From positions 1 to 63,472 of the forward strand of contig CANSSG010000014.1 in NCBI GenBank assembly GCA_947649615.1: a stretch of 63,472 bases of DNA. The letters are read 5' to 3'. Positions 58,093 through 63,472 of this stretch are shown here, in pieces (within the stretch, counting starts at the first letter, position 1; the number at the start of each line of letters is the position of its first letter). Below the pieces are notes generated by a model. That model searched no databases, was not told the DNA's origin, and worked only from the letters and a program-made list of their open reading frames with translations. The stretch comes from an uncultured Clostridia bacterium (lineage in GTDB: Bacteria; Bacillota; Clostridia; Oscillospirales; Oscillospiraceae). Both the position numbers and the translations under genes were made by a program.

Positions 58093-59303
58093 AAACGCTG
58101 TACTTGGAGTGCGCTATGGGCGCGGCGGGAGATATGCTCATGGGGGCGCTGTTTGAGTTGTACCCGGACAAGGAAAAGTTTTTAAAGGATATGAACGCCC
58201 TGCTGCCCGGGGTATCCCTGGAAGCGGAAGCCGTCCGGCGGCAGGGAATCGCCGGCACCCATATGCGGGTGTCCGTCCATGGACATGAGGAGGGGCATGA
58301 CGGCCATGTCCACCACCACGGCCAGGGACACCATCACCATCATGCCCACCGCTCGCTGGCGGACATTGAAACGGTGATCGGCGGATTCAACCTGCCGGAA
58401 GCGGTGCGGCAAAAGGCAAAGGAGACGTATGCTCTGATTGCGGAAGCGGAATCCGCCGCCCATGGCGTGGCGGTGGGCGAGGTCCACTTCCATGAGGTAG
58501 GCGCGTTGGACGCGGTGATGGATGTGACTGGGGTCTGCTACCTGATGGAGCTTCTGGGGCCGGATACGGTCTGGGCGTCCGCAGTCACCGTGGGCAGCGG
58601 AACCGTGGATACTGCCCATGGGGTGCTTCCGGTGCCTGCCCCAGCTACGGCGCGGCTTTTGGAGGGGATGCCTGTCGCGGCGGGAGACATCGCTGCGGAA
58701 ATGTGTACGCCTACCGGGGCGGCGCTGCTGCGGGTTTTTGCGGAGAAGTTCGGGCCTATGCCGGACGGGGTAATGCTGGGGTGCGGGTTTGGATGCGGCA
58801 CCAAGGATTTCCCCAGGGCGAACTGCCTGCGGGCTTTTATGCTGGATACGGCGGAAGCCGCCGGCGGGCCAAACGACCAGGTGGTGGAACTGAAGGCCAA
58901 TATTGACGACATGACCGGGGAAGCCCTGGGGTTCGCTATGGACCGGCTGATGGACGCCGGGGCGTTGGATGTGTCCTATACGCCTGTATTTATGAAGAAA
59001 AACAGGCCCGGGGTGATGCTGTCCTGCCTGTGCCGCCCCGGAGACGCGGACAGGCTGGCGCGGGAAATGCTGCGGCATACGTCCACCTTTGGCGTGAGAC
59101 GGACGGACTGCGCCAGGTATGCCATGGCGGTGTCCGTGGAGCGGCTGTCGGGCGAAGGCGGGACGTTCCTCCGCAAAACCGGAACCGGGTATGGCCTGAC
59201 CAAAAGCAAGCCGGAGTATGCGCCCCTGGCGGCGTTGGCGCAGGCAGAGCATGTGCCGCTGGAGCATGTGCGGGAAATGTACTTCCGGGCGGATTCTGAT
59301 TAG
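58089..59303 (+). CDS. larC: LarC, nickel insertion protein of the LarA cofactor
   Basis: A 404-residue LarC, a CTP-dependent nickel cyclometallase that inserts nickel into the pincer cofactor. The N-terminus reads LECAMGAAGDMLMGAL; residues about 60-85 are a His-rich nickel-binding stretch (HHHGQGHHHHHAH); later motifs are VHFHEVGALDAVMDV, CTPTGAALLR and ELKANIDDMTGEALGFAMD. In Lactobacillus plantarum larC needs a programmed frameshift, but here it is one continuous frame. It serves the two LarA-family genes at 0.5 and 27.8 kb. Confidence 0.95.
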   Translation: MKTLYLECAMGAAGDMLMGALFELYPDKEKFLKDMNALLPGVSLEAEAVRRQGIAGTHMRVSVHGHEEGHDGHVHHHGQGHHHHHAHRSLADIETVIGGFNLPEAVRQKAKETYALIAEAESAAHGVAVGEVHFHEVGALDAVMDVTGVCYLMELLGPDTVWASAVTVGSGTVDTAHGVLPVPAPATARLLEGMPVAAGDIAAEMCTPTGAALLRVFAEKFGPMPDGVMLGCGFGCGTKDFPRANCLRAFMLDTAEAAGGPNDQVVELKANIDDMTGEALGFAMDRLMDAGALDVSYTPVFMKKNRPGVMLSCLCRPGDADRLAREMLRHTSTFGVRRTDCARYAMAVSVERLSGEGGTFLRKTGTGYGLTKSKPEYAPLAALAQAEHVPLEHVREMYFRADSD

Positions 59304-59314
59304 ATGGCAATAGA

Positions 59315-59356
59315 AAAACCGTCCCCCCGCGCCTTTCGGCGCGGGGGGACGGTTTT
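59315..59356. terminator. Bidirectional terminator between larC and the SLH/CAP gene
   Basis: AAAACCGTCCCCCCGCGCC and its exact complement form a 19-bp stem with a 4-nt loop between two convergent genes, with A and T tracts on the two sides. Confidence 0.93.
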
Positions 59357-59368
59357 ATATTTGCGCGG

Positions 59369-62272
59369 TTATTGCGCGGTGCTGTAATGGATGTAGTTCA
59401 TCAAAATCTGCGCGGCCTGCGCCCTGGTGGTCTCGCTCTTGGGGTTCAGGACATCGCCGCTGCCCTGGAGGATTCCCTGCGCTACCGCCCAGGCCATGGC
59501 CTGCTGGGCGTAGCCGCTGATCTGCTGGGCGTCGCGGAAGGACAGCGGGGCGCTGTTTGCCGCCGGGCTGCCGGAGAAGCGCCAGAGGATCGCAGCCACC
59601 TGCTCCCTGGTGACAGGCGCGTCCGGGGCGAAGCGGTTGTCTTCATAGCCGGTAACATACCCCTGCGCCGCCGCCCAGTTGACTGCGCTGGCGTACCAGC
59701 TTCCGGCAGGTACGTCCGTAAAGCCGCCGTTGGCGCTGGCGGCGGGACGGCCCGCGTGGTTATAGAGGACCTGCGCCAGCATTGCCCGGGACAGGGACAG
59801 GCTCGGGCCAAATTGGGCGGCGCTGACGCCCTGCATCTTGCCGTTCATGCTGACGAATTTTACCGCGTTGTAGTACCATGCGCTACCGGACACATCCGTA
59901 AAGGGATTGGCCCAGGGCGTTTCCTCTTCGCTGGGCGTCTCCGTCCCGGTGGAGGGGACGGGCTGGAATACGGCGGTTACGGTAACGCCCTCATCCGGCA
60001 TGGTGAATGTGTATTTGCCGCCGCCCTGTTCGGTCAGCTCAATGGTTTTACCAGATTTTGAGACGGCGGTCAGGCTGGACAACTCGTAGCCCTCGTTGGG
60101 GGTGGCCGTGACGGTGACACGGCTTCCCTTCGCGGCTTTGGCGGGGCTGACCGTTACTTTCCCGCCGGAGACGCTGGGCGCTGTGATGCTATAGTAAGTC
60201 TTGGTACTGCCGCCCTGGCCGCCGGGGTTAGGAGCGGGGTTAGGATTCGGGTCAGGGTCAGGCGTGGGATCAGGATCGGGATCGGGGTCGGGATCGGGGT
60301 CGGGGGTTTCAGTGCTCCAGTGGGCGTACACTGTGGTGTCATCAGAAAAGATGGTATCTGTGCCAATCTTTTCCCCACCGGTGGGGCTGGTATACCAGCC
60401 GTCAAAAATGTAGCCCGTACGGGTGGGAACGGGCAGCTCAGAGAGAACGCCGTCCGCGTTTGTATTCAGTGTGGAGGGGCGCACCGTTCCTCCGTTGGCG
60501 TCAAAGGTGATGATATAAGTGTGCTCCTGGACGTTGGAGGGTTCATCCGCTTCGGACGCGGGGGGAATATCCAGCCGCAGCATGGGGGACATACCCCCGC
60601 CGGAGCGGGACATGGCGCCGGCCATATTGATGGTGTAGTCCAGCCATCCATACGCGCCGGGGGCGTCCGGTGTTTCGTCCACCGGAGGAACGTACTCGCT
60701 GACCTCAATGGAGGGGGTATAGCCGGACAGGCCCATCTCGTCCAGACGCTCCTGGGCCAGATCCTCCGCGTAGGCGGCGGCTTCGTCCTCGGTCAGCCCG
60801 GCGGGGGCGCGGTTGGTCTCCAAGCCGTCGCCCACAGCGTCCCCAATCCCTGTTCCGCATTCCGTGCAGGCGGCGCTTCCGGTGGGGAAGCTGTGTCCCG
60901 CCGCCGGGATGGACGCTGTTTTGGACACGTCACAGCCGGGGTCGGTACAGGTGTAGGTCATGACGCCGGGGCCGGTACAGGTAGGTGCTTCGGTGATTTC
61001 GCCATCGTCCCAGGTGTGGCGGACGGCAATCAGAAGGTCCGCCGTCTGTCCGCCGTAAGTAACGGTGACGGTCTGGTCATCCTCCGCGTAAGCGTCATAA
61101 CCGGTACACATGGCGGCGATTACGGGAAGCATGCAGCTCCCGTGGCGGTAGCAGGAGACGTATACGGCCAGGTCTGCGTCCGCCAGCAGGGCTTCCAGAT
61201 CCGCGCCCTGCCGGGCGTAAATCGCTTCCGCAGAAAGCGACATGCCGGTGAAACGGCAGTTATCCGCTGCGGCAAAGTCCTGCGTCCAGTTGTGTGCGCC
61301 GGCGGAGGGATTGCGTCCGTAGTAGTGGCCCGCACCCATGTGGACCGAACGGGCGCTTTCCAGGTTCCGGCGGTGTCCGGGGCTGTGGAGCCAACTGCTC
61401 ATCACGCTGGCGGCGGTTGTCTGGCCGGAGGCAATGTTCTCCGCGCTGTAGTGGTAGAGTACGCCGCACTCCTGGTAGGCAGTCCAGCATATGCGGCCGT
61501 CCGGGCGGGTGTGGTCAGCGCGGTAATCGGCATAAATTTCCTCCGCGCGAAGGGCCGCTACGTCTTGCAGCTCGTCAAAAACGGAAAGCGGCTCGCGGCC
61601 AACGGACATCCGGTGCTGGTTTGCCAGCCGCAGAACCTCCCAGGCCATTTCATCCATGCCGTCGGGAAGATCGGGGGCCGGAGGGGCGGGAATGTCCGGC
61701 TTGGGATCGGGGTCAGGATCAGGGTCAGGATCGGGGTCAGGATCAGGATCGGGGTCAGGGTCCTCGCCTGCGGAGCCGCTGGCTACGCCGTTTTCACGCA
61801 TAAGGTCCAGCAGGCCGTTTACGCCGGGAACGCCCATAAGCGTGGCTACATATTCCCGGCAAAGGGCATTTTTGGTGGAGGAATTATAGGTAACCGCAAT
61901 GGGCCAGTCGGGCCAGGAATCGGAGACCTCCTCAAACAACTCCGCCAATTCCCCGTCTATCCGGGAAGGGTCTCCGGCGCCGCCGGAGAAGGCGTAGTAG
62001 TAGAGTTTGATCTGCCGGTCGTTGGCGTACTTTGCAAACATCGTAATCGCCGTCGGGACGGGATCCGCGCCGTCCGAGGGGTAGCAGAGCAGTACGACAT
62101 CCCTCGTCTCGGTCTGCTGGCTAATCCGGTTGATCATATCGGTTACCTGCTCACGGGACAGGCCTACCCAGAAGTCTGTGTCCGGCGGCTGCGCGAAAGC
62201 CAGCGCCGTTCCGGGCAGCAGCGCCAGCGCCATAGCCAGCGCCAGCAGAATGGAAAGCATTCGCTTTTTCAT
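59369..62272 (-). CDS. SLH-anchored surface protein with CAP domain and Asp-Pro linkers
   Basis: A 967-residue exported protein. Domains in order are: signal peptide (1-24), an unidentified N-terminal domain (about 27-165), an Asp-Pro repeat linker (170-190), a CAP/SCP domain (about 205-335: AWEVLRLANQHRM, AENIASGQTTAASVMSSWLHSPGHRRNL), a middle region with Cys pairs, a Listeria-Bacteroides beta repeat (about 590-650: TFDANGG, GYIFDGWYTSPTGG), a second Asp-Pro linker (656-681), a Gly/Val-rich beta domain, and three SLH motifs (785-967). Unlike the giant SLH protein, its SLH motifs are C-terminal. CAP proteins bind or cut peptides, lipids or wall parts. The start at 62272 is the MKKR before the signal peptide. 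Confidence 0.9.
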   Translation of the reverse strand: MKKRMLSILLALAMALALLPGTALAFAQPPDTDFWVGLSREQVTDMINRISQQTETRDVVLLCYPSDGADPVPTAITMFAKYANDRQIKLYYYAFSGGAGDPSRIDGELAELFEEVSDSWPDWPIAVTYNSSTKNALCREYVATLMGVPGVNGLLDLMRENGVASGSAGEDPDPDPDPDPDPDPDPDPDPKPDIPAPPAPDLPDGMDEMAWEVLRLANQHRMSVGREPLSVFDELQDVAALRAEEIYADYRADHTRPDGRICWTAYQECGVLYHYSAENIASGQTTAASVMSSWLHSPGHRRNLESARSVHMGAGHYYGRNPSAGAHNWTQDFAAADNCRFTGMSLSAEAIYARQGADLEALLADADLAVYVSCYRHGSCMLPVIAAMCTGYDAYAEDDQTVTVTYGGQTADLLIAVRHTWDDGEITEAPTCTGPGVMTYTCTDPGCDVSKTASIPAAGHSFPTGSAACTECGTGIGDAVGDGLETNRAPAGLTEDEAAAYAEDLAQERLDEMGLSGYTPSIEVSEYVPPVDETPDAPGAYGWLDYTINMAGAMSRSGGGMSPMLRLDIPPASEADEPSNVQEHTYIITFDANGGTVRPSTLNTNADGVLSELPVPTRTGYIFDGWYTSPTGGEKIGTDTIFSDDTTVYAHWSTETPDPDPDPDPDPDPTPDPDPNPNPAPNPGGQGGSTKTYYSITAPSVSGGKVTVSPAKAAKGSRVTVTATPNEGYELSSLTAVSKSGKTIELTEQGGGKYTFTMPDEGVTVTAVFQPVPSTGTETPSEEETPWANPFTDVSGSAWYYNAVKFVSMNGKMQGVSAAQFGPSLSLSRAMLAQVLYNHAGRPAASANGGFTDVPAGSWYASAVNWAAAQGYVTGYEDNRFAPDAPVTREQVAAILWRFSGSPAANSAPLSFRDAQQISGYAQQAMAWAVAQGILQGSGDVLNPKSETTRAQAAQILMNYIHYSTAQ

Positions 62273-62323
62273 AAAAATAGTTTCCTCCCAAATTTCGCAA
62301 TGTCTATGGTATGTACGATTCGT

Positions 62324-62352
62324 ATTGTACCCTATTTCCATGGAAAATGCAA
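62324..62352 (-). promoter_or_regulatory. Promoter of the SLH/CAP gene
   Basis: On the minus strand, TTGCAT (complement of 62347-62352), a 17-bp spacer and TACAAT (complement of 62324-62329). Confidence 0.75.
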
Positions 62353-62416
62353 GATGAACCGGCAAAGCTTTCCTGCCGTTTCTTTCCATTCCGGCCAAGG
62401 CGGCCCGGATGCGCCC

Positions 62417-62451
62417 ATATTATTTCCGAATTTTTCATCCGGAAATAATAT
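62417..62451. promoter_or_regulatory. Palindrome between divergent SLH/CAP and unknown genes
   Basis: ATATTATTTCCG and CGGAAATAATAT are perfect inverted 12-mers with 11 bp between them. The site is 65 bp upstream of the minus-strand promoter and 45 bp before the plus-strand ATG. It may be an operator for both genes; no cognate regulator is next to it. Confidence 0.5.
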
Positions 62452-62495
62452 ATCCGCCCTCTCCGCCATATACTCCACCGGAAGGCGGTGTAAAA

Positions 62496-63236
62496 ATGCT
62501 AGGATATATCATCTATGGAGACGGCGCGGCCAAGCGTCCGGCCCTGTGGGACCGGCAAATCTCCGGTGGGACTTTTGTTGCGTTGGAAATGGGGCGGCAC
62601 CCCCGCCCAAATGGGCTGGTGGCCCTCTACCGTGCGCGGCAGGGCGCACGGATGCTCCGGGAAGCCGGTGTGCGCTCTGCCGTTTTCCCCGTGGACTTCC
62701 CCTATACGGCGCTGTTCATCCGGCAGGGTATTCTGCCCATCGACACCCTGCCGCTGCGGCGGACCTTAGCCGCACCTTTGGCGCGGCGGCGGCTGGAAAG
62801 CGGCGGCTACCAGCCTACGCAGGCTGTGGTGGCTGTCTCCGGTGAGCGGCCCGTCAGAGAAGTTACCGAGTGCGCCAAGGCCCTGGCGCTGAACTACCGC
62901 TATGTGCTGCTGAGCGTGAAGGGCGGCGCCGAGCTGTTTTCCAGAAACCTGCGGCGGGAATACGGCATCTCCCTGGTGCTGGAACCGTCGCCGGATCAGT
63001 TGAACCGGGCCGACGCACTCATTTTATTTTCCCCACGCACCGACTTAACGCTGGATAACCCCATCCTATACACCCTCTACCCCGGTGGGGAAGCGGGCCG
63101 TGGACGGCTTGCGTTGTGCCTGCCCGCAGCTTTGGCGGAACAGACCGAAACCAACTGCGACCGGGAACAGCTGGCCGCCGCGCTATACGCGATGGGAGCG
63201 CTGACGGCGGAGAACTTGCTGTCGGAAATGCTGTAG
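62496..63236 (+). CDS. Conserved-looking protein of unknown function
   Basis: A 246-residue soluble protein that I do not recognise. There is no signal peptide or membrane segment. Residues about 45-125 are Arg/Ala-rich with LARRRLESGGY. Residues 125-220 alternate hydrophobic strands and helices (AVVAVSGERPV, LNYRYVLLSVKGG, ISLVLEP, ADALILFSPR), a Rossmann-like alternation without a nucleotide motif. GGAAGGCGGTG precedes the start at 62496. It diverges from the SLH/CAP gene across a perfect 12-mer palindrome, and a terminator follows. Confidence 0.7.
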   Translation: MLGYIIYGDGAAKRPALWDRQISGGTFVALEMGRHPRPNGLVALYRARQGARMLREAGVRSAVFPVDFPYTALFIRQGILPIDTLPLRRTLAAPLARRRLESGGYQPTQAVVAVSGERPVREVTECAKALALNYRYVLLSVKGGAELFSRNLRREYGISLVLEPSPDQLNRADALILFSPRTDLTLDNPILYTLYPGGEAGRGRLALCLPAALAEQTETNCDREQLAAALYAMGALTAENLLSEML

Positions 63237-63280
63237 GTTTGTCAAATATCATTTAGTGTGCTTTAATAACTCATATTGTT

Positions 63281-63317
63281 CAAGAACCCATGCAGATGTA
63301 TTCTGCATGGGTTCTTG
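63281..63317 (+). terminator. Terminator after the unknown gene
   Basis: CAAGAACCCATGCAG and CTGCATGGGTTCTTG form a perfect 15-bp stem with a 7-nt loop, 44 bp after the stop. Confidence 0.8.
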
Positions 63318-63364
63318 TTGTAATAGCCCTCCCTACTGGGAACAAAAAATGTCGGCTACCAGAC

Positions 63365-63407
63365 AAAACCCGTGAAACCGTTGGGCCGCAACGGTTTCGC
63401 GAGTTTT
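63365..63407. terminator. Second hairpin near the right edge
   Basis: AAAACCCGTGAAACCGTTG pairs with CAACGGTTTCGCGAGTTTT, 19 bp with two mismatches, and ends in TTTT. It ends 10 bp before the 55-bp repeat copy. Confidence 0.6.
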
Positions 63408-63417
63408 ACGCCGTCAA

Positions 63418-63472
63418 GTAAGGGGCTTGATAATGGCCGTCTAGTACAAGAAAACGTGCAAAAACGGCAGAA
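63418..63472 (+). repeat. 55-bp exact repeat, copy 2 (cut by window edge)
   Basis: Identical to 40651-40705 through all 55 visible bases, in the same orientation, and it may continue past the edge. By analogy it should lie in the leader of another gene, perhaps a second SLH protein, about 50 bp or more to the right. Confidence 0.95.

Noticed and set aside
61701-61762. Regular short repeats that could suggest a CRISPR-like array
   Set aside because: The units are 6-12 bp, coding Asp-Pro in frame, with no spacers and no cas genes.
60320-62845. An 841-codon frame opposite the SLH/CAP gene
   Set aside because: Shadow of the minus-strand gene, which has recognised signal peptide, CAP and SLH domains; the plus-strand frame has no domain and crosses two promoters.

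Overview
The window looks like a chromosome segment of a GC-rich (about 60%), anaerobic, spore-forming member of the Clostridia, most likely an Oscillospiraceae gut bacterium near Flavonifractor, Oscillibacter or Intestinimonas. That placement is inference. It rests on an acetyl-CoA synthase with a complete A-cluster, a PerR-like regulator with a rubredoxin-first rubrerythrin, a spore-type LysM/GH18 protein, S-layer-homology (SLH) proteins and selenium-molybdenum hydroxylase accessory genes. No rRNA, tRNA or CRISPR array was seen.

Layout. 1-6.1 kb (minus): an operon running type II (archaeal-like) GAPDH, archaeal-like PGK, split transketolase, a LarA-type nickel-pincer racemase and a malic enzyme cut by the window edge. 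A DeoR regulator and a PHP-domain protein diverge from it across a compact double promoter. 7.9-12.1 kb: a tiny membrane protein, ATP-type pfkA, an acyltransferase, a SpoVK/CbbX-like AAA ATPase and a 158-bp palindromic MITE. 12.1-20.9 kb: bactofilin, an orphan solute-binding lipoprotein, a zinc-ribbon protein, an AraC regulator, a three-gene sensor system (binding protein, histidine kinase, response regulator), a MerR-like protein and an FtsW/RodA protein. 21-24.5 kb: PerR-like regulator, rubrerythrin, acsB. 24.6-32.1 kb: a second sugar-phosphate operon with class II aldolase, PPi-type PFK, triosephosphate isomerase homologue, a divergent LarA paralogue and a nitrate/sulfonate/taurine-type ABC transporter. 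32.2-38.1 kb: DUF4838 protein, NagB, NagA, ROK regulator and a TauE/SafE exporter. 38.3-47.7 kb: polysaccharide deacetylase, XRE regulator and a 2323-residue SLH protein. 48-51 kb: yqeC-yqeB, a solitary tyrosine recombinase and rubredoxin. 51.1-55.3 kb: MarR regulator with a heterodimeric ABC exporter. 55.4-63.5 kb: LysM/GH18 protein, a transposase remnant, larB-larC, an SLH/CAP protein, an unknown gene, and a second copy of the 55-bp sequence found in the leader of the giant SLH gene.

How the parts fit. The operons at 0-6 and 24.6-32 kb carry complementary pieces of one sugar-phosphate scheme: PFK, aldolase, TPI, GAPDH, PGK and transketolase. Each carries a LarA-family gene, and the cofactor genes larB-larC lie 25-55 kb away in the same window. 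The canonical ATP-PFK is separate, so these operons look like a dedicated catabolic route rather than housekeeping glycolysis. Its substrate cannot be read from the sequence. The sulfonate/taurine-type transporter and the TauE/SafE exporter make a sulfonated or acidic sugar a candidate, as a hypothesis only. The most unusual points are a LarA paralogue with Asn where the LarA catalytic His174 is expected, archaeal-type GAPDH and PGK in a bacterial catabolic operon, and the repeated S-layer leader sequence.
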